NCBI GenBank assembly: GCA_937937835.1
Contig: CALDBJ010000063.1
Span: 1-33,955 of the forward strand
Direction: 5' to 3'
DNA length: 33,955 nt
From: an uncultured Collinsella sp.
GTDB taxonomy: Bacteria; Actinomycetota; Coriobacteriia; Coriobacteriales; Coriobacteriaceae
The notes below the pieces were generated by a model that did no database searches, had not been told where the DNA came from, and worked only from the letters and a program-made list of their open reading frames with translations. The number at the start of each line of letters is the position of its first letter. Within the stretch, counting starts at the first letter, position 1. Both the position numbers and the translations under genes were made by a program. Of the stretch, positions 24,021-32,904 are shown one piece after another.

Positions 24021-24081
24021 CAAAACGGGGTCCAGACCGCTGAATCGTGCCGCATAGGGCACGTCCGCAGTCCGGAACCCG
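24021..24081 (-). terminator. Terminator of the arg operon
   Basis: A long composite hairpin 26 bp after the argD stop: outer 15-bp stem (24,026-24,040 with 24,067-24,081; one mismatch and two wobbles) and inner CGTGCC/GGCACG (24,046-24,051 and 24,058-24,063). TTTTG follows on the minus strand. Confidence 0.7.
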
Positions 24082-24106
24082 GTCCAAATTGAGCTATTGC
24101 GTTGTG

Positions 24107-25390
24107 TTAGGCCAAAACGTCCGACAAAATCTCGATCAGGCTGTCCACGTCGGCTTCCTCGCAGACAAGCGGCGGCAGGAAACGCAGTGTATGAGCTCCG
24201 GTCGCGTTAATCACGGCACCGGCCTCCAGCGCCCGGGCAACAATGTCATGCGCATCGCCCGCAGCGTCATCCAGATCGCAGCCGAGCATCAAGCCGCGAC
24301 CACGTACCTCGGTCACGTGCGGCAGCTTGGCGAGCTTTGCCTCCATATAGGCACCCACCTTGGCAGCATGCTCGGCATAATCGCCACGCACAAGCGCGGA
24401 GAGCGTCGCGGCACACGCCGCGATGGCCAAGCAGCTACCGCCAAAGGTCGAGCCGTGGTCGCCGGGCTTAAACACGTCGGCAATCTCCTTCTTTGCCACA
24501 ACGGCACCCATGGGCACGCCGTCGGCAATGCCCTTGGCAAGGCTCATAATGTCGGGCTCCACGCCATAGGTTTGGAACGCAAACGGCTTGCCGGAGCGGA
24601 AGATGCCGCACTGGACCTCGTCGGCGATAAGCACGGCGCCCACTTCGTGTGCCAGGTCACGCGCTGCCGCCATAAACTCCTCGGTCATGGGGTGCACGCC
24701 ACTCTCACCCTGGATCGGCTCGAGCATCACGGCACAAATCTCGCTCCCCAGCTGCTTAAAGATCGCACGCAGCTCGTCCACATCGTTGGGCGTGCAGGCC
24801 ACAAAGCCACCCGGCAGCGGGCGGAAGCTGTCCTGCAGCCAATCCTGCATGGTGGCGGCAATGGTCTCGAGCGTACGGCCGTGGAACCCGCCGCGCATGC
24901 ACACGATGGTGTTGCCGCCATTACCGGCACGCTTGGCGTACAGGCGCGCGAGCTTCATCGAGCCCTCGTTGGCCTCGGCGCCAGAGTTGGCAAAGAAGGT
25001 CTCCCAAACCTGCTCATCCGCAGCCGGGGCACCAAGAGCAGCTGCCGTGGTCTCATCGCCGGCGGCAATGGCATCGGCAAGCACGCGCGCACCACCTACG
25101 TCGTCGTTAGCAAGCTTGGACAGCAGCGCCGCGACCTGTCCGCGCTGCTCGATGTAGAAGTAATTGGAGACATGCATGAGCTTTTTGGTCTGTGCCTCGA
25201 GCGCCGAGAGCACAGCCGGGTCGCCATGACCTAGGCTGCACACGCCGATGCCGGCAAGAAAGTCGAGGTACTCACGGCCATCGTCGCCGGTGAGCTTCAT
25301 GCCGTGACCCTCGACAAACTCGACCGGAGAGCGGCCAAAGGTATGCATAACGTAATGGGATTCAAGCGATTGCTGAGCTGCAAGTGACAT
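24107..25390 (-). CDS. argD: Acetylornithine aminotransferase
   Basis: A 427-residue class III PLP aminotransferase that converts N-acetylglutamate semialdehyde to N-acetylornithine. The PLP lysine is K286 in SLAKGIADG; FFANSGAEANEGSMKLAR, GGFHGRTLETIAAT, EPIQGESGV and IADEVQCG are the usual cofactor and substrate motifs. Between SKLAND and the FFANSGAEAN motif there are about 35 extra residues, Ala-rich and probably a surface loop, which ordinary ArgD proteins lack. ATG at 25390 has AAAGG 6 bp upstream. Last gene of argCJBD, 69 bp after argB, followed by a strong terminator. Confidence 0.93.
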   Translation of the reverse strand: MSLAAQQSLESHYVMHTFGRSPVEFVEGHGMKLTGDDGREYLDFLAGIGVCSLGHGDPAVLSALEAQTKKLMHVSNYFYIEQRGQVAALLSKLANDDVGGARVLADAIAAGDETTAAALGAPAADEQVWETFFANSGAEANEGSMKLARLYAKRAGNGGNTIVCMRGGFHGRTLETIAATMQDWLQDSFRPLPGGFVACTPNDVDELRAIFKQLGSEICAVMLEPIQGESGVHPMTEEFMAAARDLAHEVGAVLIADEVQCGIFRSGKPFAFQTYGVEPDIMSLAKGIADGVPMGAVVAKKEIADVFKPGDHGSTFGGSCLAIAACAATLSALVRGDYAEHAAKVGAYMEAKLAKLPHVTEVRGRGLMLGCDLDDAAGDAHDIVARALEAGAVINATGAHTLRFLPPLVCEEADVDSLIEILSDVLA

Positions 25391-25459
25391 GAGATGCCTT
25401 TCGTTGGGCGCCAGACGGCGCGGGGCTATGGGTGCAGGAATGGGGCGGCTGAGGGTCAG

Positions 25460-26440
25460 CTAGACCTTCTGAAGCTTCTCGACCTCGTCAAGGTTCTCGG
25501 TCAGACGCGCAGCAAACGTCGAAAGCGGATGCGGATGCGTATCGAACTCGTAAGCCGTCTCGGTGGAATGGATCACGGTGCCGACGCCGGCATCGGTCAG
25601 CAGCTCCAGGAGCAGCGAATGCGGCGTAGTACCGTTAATGATGTGGGCACGAAATACGCCGACGGTAAGCGCATCGACGGCCGCACGCAGCTTGGGAATC
25701 ATGCCCTTATCGACCTCGCCGCCGTAGAGCATTTCGTTAACCTCGTCGAGCGTTAGGTTGGAGATAAGCGAGTCCTTGTCGCTAAAGTCCTTGTACAGGC
25801 CATCGACATCGGTCAAAAAGATCGCCTTATGCGCGTGGAGCGCCGCGGCAACGGCACCGGCGGCGGTGTCGGCGTTGATGTTGAAGAAACCACCGTCCTC
25901 CCCCGCCGCGACGGTAGCGATGACGGGGATGTACTCGCTATCGAGCAGGCGCTCGATATAGTCGGTGTTGACGTGCGTGACCTTGCCCACGCGGCCGAGC
26001 TCTGGGTCGAGCGGCTCGGCGATAAGGGTGCCGGCGTCGCTGCCGGACACGCCCACGGCCAGGTTGCCGTGGTGGTTGAGCGCCGCGACCAGCTCCTGAT
26101 TGACCTTGCCGCCCAGTACCTCACGCACGATGTCCATGGTGGCAGGCGTAGTCACGCGCTGGCCGTTCTTAAACTCGACGGGGATGTCGTAGTGGCTGAG
26201 CGCCTCGTTGATAGCCTTGCCACCGCCATGCACGATGACGGGGCGCATACCGATGATCTTGAGCAAAACGATGTCGCTCATCACGTCGCGGCGCAGCTGC
26301 TCATCAACCATGGCGGCTCCGCCATATTTGATAACAACCGTCTTGCCGGTCAGGTTCTTAATCCACGGCAGCGCTTCGAACAGCAGCTGCGCGGTTGCTT
26401 CGTTGGATTCGCTCGAACGACAATCGCGTGCGAATTTCAT
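25460..26440 (-). CDS. argB: N-acetylglutamate kinase
   Basis: A 326-residue amino-acid kinase that phosphorylates N-acetylglutamate, the second step of the acetylated route to ornithine. VVIKYGGAAM (35-44) and VHGGGKAINE bind the phosphates and substrate; FLTDVDGLYKD and the C-terminal FRAHIINGTTPHSLLLELLTDAGVGT are typical, the latter matching the arginine-sensitive class of the enzyme. The N-terminal helix before TGKTVVIKYGG is also a feature of the feedback-inhibited hexameric enzymes. ATG at 26440 has GAGG 6 bp upstream. Lies 81 bp after argJ. Confidence 0.95.
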   Translation of the reverse strand: MKFARDCRSSESNEATAQLLFEALPWIKNLTGKTVVIKYGGAAMVDEQLRRDVMSDIVLLKIIGMRPVIVHGGGKAINEALSHYDIPVEFKNGQRVTTPATMDIVREVLGGKVNQELVAALNHHGNLAVGVSGSDAGTLIAEPLDPELGRVGKVTHVNTDYIERLLDSEYIPVIATVAAGEDGGFFNINADTAAGAVAAALHAHKAIFLTDVDGLYKDFSDKDSLISNLTLDEVNEMLYGGEVDKGMIPKLRAAVDALTVGVFRAHIINGTTPHSLLLELLTDAGVGTVIHSTETAYEFDTHPHPLSTFAARLTENLDEVEKLQKV

Positions 26441-26521
26441 AATCTGCCTCGTCTTTCGTATCGTTATCGCGCCGTGCTCCGCTGTCCGCAATCGCGGCAA
26501 GATGCGCAGCGTGCCTGGAAT

Positions 26522-27787
26522 CTAGGAACGGTAGTCACCGTTAATGGAGATGTACTCGTGCGTGAGGTCGCAGGTCCACACGGTCGTTGCCGCGTCGCCT
26601 GCGCCCAGGTCGGCCGAGATCACGATCTCGGGCGCCTCGAAACGTCGTAGAGCCTCGTCCTCGTCAAAGGGAACAGTCAGACCATCGCGACAGACAGGCA
26701 TGCCCATCATGTCGATGGAAACGTCTTCCTGATTAAACTTCACGCCGCACTTGCCGAGTGCCATGGCGACGCGGCCCCAGTTGCAGTCGTGGCCGGCGAT
26801 GCAGGTCTTAACGAGCGGCGAGTTGGCAACGGCGCGAGCGGCGATATCGGCCTCCTCGTCGTTCACGGCGCCGGTAACGTTGACCGTAACAAGCTTGGAT
26901 GCGCCCTCGCCATCGGCGGCGATATTGCGCGCCAGGCTCTCGCACACCTCATGCACGGCAAAGGCCAGCTCGCCGAAGGCGTCAGAGCCCTCGACAATAG
27001 GCTCGGCATCTGCGGCAGCGCCGGAAGCAAGCATGATGCAGGTGTCGTTGGTCGAGGTGTCGGAATCGACCGTTACCTTGTTGAAGGTCTGCTTGACGGT
27101 GGAGAGTAACAGGGCGTGAAGCGCCGCCGGCTCGACGGGGGCATCGGTAGTGATGACTGCGATCATGGTGGCCATGTTGGGCATGATCATACCCGAGCCT
27201 TTGCACATACCGCCCACCGTATAGGCATTACCTGCGTGCCCCGCGGCCTCGCTGCGGTAACACACGGCGTACTCCTTGGAGTGCGTGTCGGTCGTCATGA
27301 TGGCGCGAGCGGCATCGGCTCCACCGTGGGCGGAGAGCGCCTCGTAGGCAGCAGGAATGGCGGTCTCAAACGTGTCGATCGGCAGAATCTGGCCAATCAC
27401 GCCCGTGGAGGCAACCAGAATCTGCTGGGGCTCGCAGCTGATGACCTGCGATGCGATGCTGCATGTCTCGCGCGCGCATGCAAGGCCGGTCTCACCCGTG
27501 GCGGCGTTGGCATTGCCAGAGTTGATCGAAACGCCGGCGATGATACCGTAGCCCTTGTCCGCACCGCCCAGGTTGGCGCGGCTCACCTGCACGGGCGCCG
27601 CGCAAAAGCGATTGGTAGTAAACACGCCGGCACCGGGACAGGGCTTATCGGGCACGACGAGCGCGTAATCCAGACGCTCGGGATTCTTCCGAAATCCCGC
27701 ATGGATGCCTGCGGCCTTAAAGCCGGCCGCTGCCGTAACGCCACCCTCGACGGCGCGAATCTTGATATCAAACAGCTCGGTATTCAT
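26522..27787 (-). CDS. argJ: Bifunctional ornithine/glutamate N-acetyltransferase
   Basis: A 421-residue precursor that cleaves itself into two chains. The processing site is KGSGMIMPNMATMIAVITTD, with T207 as the nucleophile that becomes the new N-terminus. It moves the acetyl group from acetylornithine to glutamate, recycling the acetyl carrier; some members also use acetyl-CoA, and the sequence alone does not decide this. VFTTNRFCAAPV, NSGNANAATG and the C-terminal NWGRVAMALG are family marks. The ATG at 27787 has AGGAG rather far (11 bp) upstream. It is 134 bp downstream of argC with no gene between. Confidence 0.95.
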   Translation of the reverse strand: MNTELFDIKIRAVEGGVTAAAGFKAAGIHAGFRKNPERLDYALVVPDKPCPGAGVFTTNRFCAAPVQVSRANLGGADKGYGIIAGVSINSGNANAATGETGLACARETCSIASQVISCEPQQILVASTGVIGQILPIDTFETAIPAAYEALSAHGGADAARAIMTTDTHSKEYAVCYRSEAAGHAGNAYTVGGMCKGSGMIMPNMATMIAVITTDAPVEPAALHALLLSTVKQTFNKVTVDSDTSTNDTCIMLASGAAADAEPIVEGSDAFGELAFAVHEVCESLARNIAADGEGASKLVTVNVTGAVNDEEADIAARAVANSPLVKTCIAGHDCNWGRVAMALGKCGVKFNQEDVSIDMMGMPVCRDGLTVPFDEDEALRRFEAPEIVISADLGAGDAATTVWTCDLTHEYISINGDYRS

Positions 27788-27921
27788 CGTCTTTATGACT
27801 CCTTATGTCAAACAAAAAACGGACATCGGTTGGTGCGCCATGCCAGTCACAATCATGAGACCAGCTTAAGAGTGGCGCCCCACTCGATGCCCGACTACCA
27901 AATCGTCAACAATCGAATGTG

Positions 27922-28992
27922 CTACACCGGGCACGCCACTGTGGGCAAGCCTCGTCGCTCATCGAATCCAAAGACGATGTTGGCGCACTGGACCGCCTGG
28001 CCTGCTGCGCCCTTGCACAGATTGTCGATGGCGCCCGTAGCCACCAGAACGCCCGCGCGTTTGTTGAGCGCGAGGCCGATCTGGGCGGCGTTGGTGCCGA
28101 CGACCGAAGCCGTCTTGGGCTGCTGGCCGGCATCGAGTACGCGCACGAAGGTGCGACCGGCGTAGAACTGCTTGTAATGGTCGACAACGTCCTCAAGGGT
28201 CAAGGTGTCGATAGCCTGCGGCATAAGCGGCATCGTCACCGTAGAGAGCAGACCGCGCTTGAGCGGTGCCAGGTGCGGGGTAAAGACGACGCGATCGGTT
28301 AAGCCCAAGATCTGCTCGATTTCGGGCGTGTGACGATGCTTGCCCACGCCATAGGCCTCCAGGTTTTCGTCCGCGCTGCAAAAATGCGTGCGGACGTTGC
28401 AGGACTTACCGGCACCCGTTACACCGCTGATAGCGTCAACGATCACGGGACCGCCCTGGGCAACCCAGCCGGCGCGCACGGCAGGCGCAGCGGCAAGGCT
28501 CGTTGCGGTGGGATAGCAACCGGCGCAGGCAACCAGCACGGGCTTGCCGTCGGCGTGGTCGGATGCAGCAGTCTCCAAATCCTGGCAAAACAGCTCGGGC
28601 AGACCAAAGGCGCGGCTCTTGAGTAGCTCGGGGCTCGTGTGCTCGGCGGCATACCAGGCCGCAAAGGTGGCCGGATCGCTCAGGCGATAGTCGGCCGAGA
28701 GGTCAATGCAGGAGACCCCCGCGGCAAGCAGGGCGGGCACCTGTGCCATGGCAGCCGTGTGCGGCACGGCCAAAAAGACCGTATCGCAGTTCTTGAGCTC
28801 GGGGGCATCATGCGTCGTGAAGACAAGATCGCTTACGCCGGCGAAGCTCGGGTACACCGCAGACAACGGCTGGCCGGCATCGGCGTTGGACGTAATGGCA
28901 GCAAGTTCAAACTCGGGATGACCGAGGACGAGGCGAATGAGCTCGGCACCGGCATATCCAGCCGCACCGACGATTCCAACCTTTAATGACAT
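27922..28992 (-). CDS. argC: N-acetyl-gamma-glutamyl-phosphate reductase
   Basis: A 356-residue NADPH-dependent reductase that makes N-acetylglutamate semialdehyde. The Rossmann loop is GIVGAAGYAGAEL (6-18), the catalytic cysteine is C159 in ACAGCYPTAT, and GVTGAGKS and GKHRHTPEIEQ are further type I ArgC motifs. ATG at 28992 has AGGAG 6 bp upstream. It is the first gene of the argCJBD operon, with two ARG-box-like operators about 85-120 bp before the start. argF, argG, argH and argR are not in this window. Confidence 0.95.
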   Translation of the reverse strand: MSLKVGIVGAAGYAGAELIRLVLGHPEFELAAITSNADAGQPLSAVYPSFAGVSDLVFTTHDAPELKNCDTVFLAVPHTAAMAQVPALLAAGVSCIDLSADYRLSDPATFAAWYAAEHTSPELLKSRAFGLPELFCQDLETAASDHADGKPVLVACAGCYPTATSLAAAPAVRAGWVAQGGPVIVDAISGVTGAGKSCNVRTHFCSADENLEAYGVGKHRHTPEIEQILGLTDRVVFTPHLAPLKRGLLSTVTMPLMPQAIDTLTLEDVVDHYKQFYAGRTFVRVLDAGQQPKTASVVGTNAAQIGLALNKRAGVLVATGAIDNLCKGAAGQAVQCANIVFGFDERRGLPTVACPV

Positions 28993-29077
28993 ATCAGACT
29001 CCTTGTCTGCAGTTATGCACCAATGCGCATCCCGCAGCCGTCGTTATGAAGTGGGTTGAAACTTTAGCACCAAAAGA

Positions 29078-29112
29078 TGCATATATACGCAAATCTTTTA
29101 CATATTCATGCA
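29078..29112. promoter_or_regulatory. Tandem ARG boxes, probable ArgR operator
   Basis: Two near-palindromes fit the ArgR pattern TGNATWWWWATNCA: 29,078-29,091 (TGCATATATACGCA, one mismatch) and 29,099-29,112 (TACATATTCATGCA, two mismatches). Their centres are 21 bp apart, the canonical spacing of paired ARG boxes. They lie 86-120 bp upstream of argC in an AT-rich patch where its promoter is expected. Confidence 0.75.
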
Positions 29113-29159
29113 TTGAAACAGTCCCGACACATTCACTCGAAGGAATTGACAAATGAATA

Positions 29160-29212
29160 CGGGCCCCACATTGCCCAATGCACCTTACGGTGACGTTGCA
29201 ATGTGGGGCCCG
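29160..29212 (-). terminator. 15-bp perfect hairpin between the PNPOx gene and argC
   Basis: The arms CGGGCCCCACATTGC (29,160-29,174) and its complement (29,198-29,212) pair perfectly, with CACC/GGTG pairing inside the loop. It is 45 bp after the PNPOx stop. The T run on the minus strand is weak (GTATTCATTTG), so it is a probable but not classical terminator. Confidence 0.55.
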
Positions 29213-29257
29213 CTACATGCGAGAATTTGAATTGTCGAAGCTTGCTGAGAGACTCGT

Positions 29258-29668
29258 TTAGAGCTCGACTGGCACCCATTCGTCATGGTTGCAGATAAAG
29301 GCCTCGGGTTCCTCCACGCTAAAGAAGACGAGCGTGGGATCGTCTGCGCCCTCGTAGTGCTCGCCTAGGCGCTCCAGGTGCTTCCAGCCTGCCTCGCGCA
29401 TATCGGGAGCGGCTTGGTCATCCAGACCCGCACGCCCGCGCAAGATGAGCCAGCCATGGCCCGGCCACCAACTCGTGGCCTCAAAGCGTTGATTTTGCAG
29501 CAGCTCTTGCCACACGTCTTTGGTGCGCGCCGTTACAAACCACAGCTTGCCGTCCTGGATCTGCGCAAACGAAAACGGACGCACATGCGGCTGTCCGTCA
29601 ACGCTCGTCGCCAAATACCATGCCGGCACCGACGTCAGATACTCCAACACCGTATTCAATCCGTCCAT
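29258..29668 (-). CDS. PNPOx-family flavin split-barrel protein, copy A
   Basis: A 136-residue single-domain protein of the pyridoxamine-phosphate-oxidase-like superfamily, whose members bind FMN or F420. WYLATSVDGQPHVRPFSFA, KLWFVTARTKDVWQELLQN and FEATSWWPGHGWLILRGRA are the barrel strands. It is too short and divergent to be a true PdxH. Reaction unknown: oxidoreductase, flavin store or nitroreductase-like roles are all seen in the superfamily. ATG at 29668 has AGGAGG 4 bp upstream. It is a clear paralogue of the next gene upstream, 54 bp away, and both follow the riboflavin transporter genes on the same strand. Confidence 0.85.
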   Translation of the reverse strand: MDGLNTVLEYLTSVPAWYLATSVDGQPHVRPFSFAQIQDGKLWFVTARTKDVWQELLQNQRFEATSWWPGHGWLILRGRAGLDDQAAPDMREAGWKHLERLGEHYEGADDPTLVFFSVEEPEAFICNHDEWVPVEL

Positions 29669-29722
29669 GTGTCCTCCTGGCACTAGTCTTTTTGGGTCGG
29701 AGCTGTTTTAGCTACCCTAGGG

Positions 29723-30169
29723 CTAAAGCTCCAGGCGCTCCTCGCTGCCGTCGATATCACAGAAGCGGGCGGCGATATTTCGCACCGAGAAAAACGCAAG
29801 GCGACCGTCGTTGGCACTATCGTGTTGCTCGCCGATGCCCACCATGTGCTTAAAGCCGGCTTGGCGCACCCGGTCGCTCACGACCGCGTCGTCCTCGAGC
29901 GCGGCCTCGCCGGTCAGCACAATCCAACACTCCCCCGGTTTCCAACCCGAAACCTCAAACTTGGGGTTCGCGCTGAGCTCGGCCCACACGTCCTTATCGC
30001 GCGAGGTGCAAAACCACAGCTTGCCATCATCGACCATGGCAAACGAGAACGGCCTCACGCGCGGCTGATGTCCGTCCGTCACGTCGATCGTGGCGAGATA
30101 CCACCCCGGAATACGCCTAAGATACGAACAGGCGCGCTCGAGCTGCGCCGTGCGATCGTTGTCGGTCAT
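29723..30169 (-). CDS. PNPOx-family flavin split-barrel protein, copy B
   Basis: A 148-residue paralogue of the neighbouring gene: IPGWYLATIDVTDG, PRVRPFSFAMVDDGKLWFCTSRDKDVW and GECWIVLTGEAAL line up with the other copy's motifs throughout. Identity is moderate, so the duplication is not recent. ATG at 30169 has AAAGGGG 5 bp upstream. Only 30 bp separate it from the ecfT stop, without a terminator, so it is likely transcribed with the FMN-riboswitch-controlled transporter. A flavin-binding role fits that context; the actual activity cannot be read from the sequence. Confidence 0.85.
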   Translation of the reverse strand: MTDNDRTAQLERACSYLRRIPGWYLATIDVTDGHQPRVRPFSFAMVDDGKLWFCTSRDKDVWAELSANPKFEVSGWKPGECWIVLTGEAALEDDAVVSDRVRQAGFKHMVGIGEQHDSANDGRLAFFSVRNIAARFCDIDGSEERLEL

Positions 30170-30199
30170 AGGGACCCCTTTCCTGCGCTCGAATCGCGC

Positions 30200-31000
30200 C
30201 TAAACAAGTTGAAGATTGATGACAATGACGCAGATGAGCAGCAACGCCGTCACCACCGCCGCCAACGCGTCGCCGCGGCCAAATGCAAGCGCATGCAGAC
30301 GTGTGCGGCCCTGCTCGCCATGATAGCAACGGGCATCCATGGCGGCAGACAGCGTTTCGGCATGACGGAACACGCCCGTGAACAGCGGAATCGCCACACT
30401 GCCGAGCATACGCACGCCGCCGAGCGGGCCTCCCGTCACGCGCGCACCGCGGCTCGCCTGCGCATCGGCCGTCTGCTTCATCTCGGTGGCAAACTGCGGC
30501 ATAAAGCGCAGCGCGATACCCATGATCATGCCGAGCTCGTGCGCAGGAAGTCCCACACGCGCAAACGGCGCGAGCAGGCGCTCAAAGCCCGCGGTGAGGT
30601 CGAGCGTCGGTGTGGTGAGCGTGATAGCGCTCATACCGGCCATCATCAAGGTCAGGCGGCACGCCATAAAGGCGGCGGAATGTAGCGAGCCCTCGCTTAT
30701 CTGCAAAAAGCCGAGCTGCCACAGAATGCGCCCACTCTGGTCGGAAAACAGGTTGAGCACCGCGACCACCGCGACAATCGCCAGCAGCGGTGCCATCGAT
30801 GACAGGACGCGACGAGCCGGCACCCGGGACACGGCATAGATCAGGACAACGAAGATTGCGACCGGGACCAGTCCGCGGAAGCTGCTGACCGTGAGCGTCG
30901 TGATCAGAAACACAAAGCCCAGGAGCAACTTGGTTCGCGGGTCCAGGCGGTGGATTGCACTATCGCCGGGATAGTAGCTGCCAAACGAAAACGCCTCCAT
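30200..31000 (-). CDS. ecfT: ECF transporter transmembrane subunit EcfT
   Basis: A 266-residue membrane scaffold that couples the two ATPase domains to the vitamin-binding S component. DPRTKLLLGFVFLITTL begins the helical core, with several further hydrophobic segments and two long amphipathic coupling helices. The first coupling motif is QASRGA; the second, AMDARCYHG (about 220-228), has Cys where nearly all EcfT proteins have Gly in the Ala-Arg-Gly signature. Its ATG overlaps the TAA of the ATPase gene by one base, so translation is coupled. Fits the riboflavin importer encoded upstream. Confidence 0.92.
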   Translation of the reverse strand: MEAFSFGSYYPGDSAIHRLDPRTKLLLGFVFLITTLTVSSFRGLVPVAIFVVLIYAVSRVPARRVLSSMAPLLAIVAVVAVLNLFSDQSGRILWQLGFLQISEGSLHSAAFMACRLTLMMAGMSAITLTTPTLDLTAGFERLLAPFARVGLPAHELGMIMGIALRFMPQFATEMKQTADAQASRGARVTGGPLGGVRMLGSVAIPLFTGVFRHAETLSAAMDARCYHGEQGRTRLHALAFGRGDALAAVVTALLLICVIVINLQLV

Positions 31001-32904
31001 TAGCAGCCCTCCTCTCGCGCGACCGTCTTGGATTTGGCCTTGTCCGAAACGTTAGAAGAACCGTCTGAGCAACCGATCAGCAAATCTGCCAACTCGTCGG
31101 CCAACGACTCAACCGTATAGAGGCCGTCAAAGCGCAGCGGCACGCCTGTCTTCGCAAGCGCCAGCGCCATGCGCTGGGCAGCGGGAACACCCAAGCCGAT
31201 TGATTTAAGCTCATCCGCATGCGCAAAAACCTGAGCGGGCGTGCCCTCGGCAAACACCGCACCTTTGTTCATCACGACAATACGGTCGCAGCAATTGGCC
31301 AGGTCATCCATACTGTGCGAAACCATGACGACGGTCAGGCCCTCGTCATGAAGATGGCCGATGAGCTCCAGGAAATCCCTGCGGGCTGCCGGATCGAGCC
31401 CCGCCATGGGCTCATCGAGTACCAGGACCTCGGGCTCCATGGCAAGCACGCCAGCAAACGCCACGCGCCGCTGCTGCCCGCCCGAGAGCTCAAAGGGGCT
31501 CTTGTCGCCCACCGTGGCCAGGTCGAGGCCCACGCGCGCGAGCGATGACGCAACGCGGCGGGCAACCTCGGCCTGCGACAACCCAAGGTTATGCGGACCA
31601 AATGCCACGTCCTGTGCCACGGTCTCGGCAAACAGCTGACGCTCTGGATACTGAAACACCACGCCGACCTTTGCCTTAACCGCGGCGGCATCTTTCTTGT
31701 TTACCAGGTCGAGCCCCAATGCGTAAACGGAACCCTCCTGGGGACGAATCAGACCGTTGAGATGCTGAACCAGCGTCGATTTACCCGAACCGGTATGGCC
31801 CGCAAGGCCCAGGAACTCGCCACGACGCACCGTTAGCGACACATTTCGCAACGCCCAGGGGCTGCTAGGGTCGTTGCCCCAGAGGGCCTGCTTGTTCGAT
31901 GTGCCCTCGGCGGCTGAGCGCTTGTGCCAACGGCGACGCTCACGGGCGCTCAGCGAATAGCTATACGAAAGGTGCGAAATCTCGATGACGGGCTCCGGCG
32001 CGTCTGCGCCATCGAGCGCAGAGGAAACGTTGTCGGGAATACGAAGATCGGACGCAAAAGGCCGCCCGACGATGCCTGTCCTACTCCGCTCGGCATAAGC
32101 CTGCGCTATATCGGCGACCATATCCGCCTCGCGCACCTGCGCGTGAACGGGCACGCCCTTCGCACGAAGCGCCCTGCCAAGACAGCACGATGCCGGCATA
32201 TCCAGGTTCAGCCGCGCGAGTTCGTCCGCCTGCGTCAAGATTTCATCGGGCGTGCCCAACATGGCAACGCGCCCCGCCCGAAACACCGCGACTCGATCGG
32301 CCTCGGCGGCCTCTTCCATAAAGTGCGTAATCATCACGATGGTCATGCCGCGTTCGTGCAGCGCGTGACAGGCCTTCATAAGGCCCTTGCGCCCGCGCGG
32401 ATCGAGCATCGAGGACGCCTCGTCCAAAATGAGCACGCGCGGCTCCATGGCGAGCACGCCGGCAAGCGCCACGCGCTGCTTTTGTCCGCCCGAGAGAGCG
32501 TGGGTCTCGTGGCGCTCAAAGCCCACCAGACCCACGGCCTTCAGCGCCTCGCGCACGCGCTGCGCGATCTGGGCCGATTCGACCCCTAAGTTCTCGGGGC
32601 CAAACGCAACATCGTCCTCGACAAGCGTCGCCACAAGCTGGTCGTCGGGATTCTGGAACACCATGCCCGCAGTCGAGCGGATATCGTAAACCAGCTCGGG
32701 ATCGGACGCGTCCATGCCGTTGACGCACACCGTTCCCGTATCGGGCTGCAGCAGCGCGTTCAAATGCTTGGCAAACGTCGACTTACCCGACCCGTTTCCG
32801 CCGAGGATGCAGAAAAACTCGCCATCCTCGATGTTCAGATCGATGCCATCGAGCGCCAGTGCAGCACCGTCATAGCTAAAGGAAACGCCCCGACACTCAA
32901 TCAT
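31000..32904 (-). CDS. ECF transporter ATPase, EcfA-EcfA' fusion
   Basis: A 634-residue single chain holding both ATPase halves normally encoded by ecfA1 and ecfA2. Half 1 has Walker A GGNGSGKST (35-43), Q-loop FQNPDDQ, signature LSGGQKQR (137-144), and Walker B LILDEASSMLD; half 2 has GHTGSGKST (369-377), FQYPERQLF, LSGGQQRR (473-480) and LVLDEPMAGLD. H-loops are MITHF and MVSHS. The linker and second-domain start (about 230-350) contain an Arg-rich insertion of roughly 30 residues between the first strands of half 2. The ATG overlaps the ribU stop by four bases (ATGA). It powers uptake of the vitamin bound by the upstream S component. Confidence 0.93.
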   Translation of the reverse strand: MIECRGVSFSYDGAALALDGIDLNIEDGEFFCILGGNGSGKSTFAKHLNALLQPDTGTVCVNGMDASDPELVYDIRSTAGMVFQNPDDQLVATLVEDDVAFGPENLGVESAQIAQRVREALKAVGLVGFERHETHALSGGQKQRVALAGVLAMEPRVLILDEASSMLDPRGRKGLMKACHALHERGMTIVMITHFMEEAAEADRVAVFRAGRVAMLGTPDEILTQADELARLNLDMPASCCLGRALRAKGVPVHAQVREADMVADIAQAYAERSRTGIVGRPFASDLRIPDNVSSALDGADAPEPVIEISHLSYSYSLSARERRRWHKRSAAEGTSNKQALWGNDPSSPWALRNVSLTVRRGEFLGLAGHTGSGKSTLVQHLNGLIRPQEGSVYALGLDLVNKKDAAAVKAKVGVVFQYPERQLFAETVAQDVAFGPHNLGLSQAEVARRVASSLARVGLDLATVGDKSPFELSGGQQRRVAFAGVLAMEPEVLVLDEPMAGLDPAARRDFLELIGHLHDEGLTVVMVSHSMDDLANCCDRIVVMNKGAVFAEGTPAQVFAHADELKSIGLGVPAAQRMALALAKTGVPLRFDGLYTVESLADELADLLIGCSDGSSNVSDKAKSKTVAREEGC

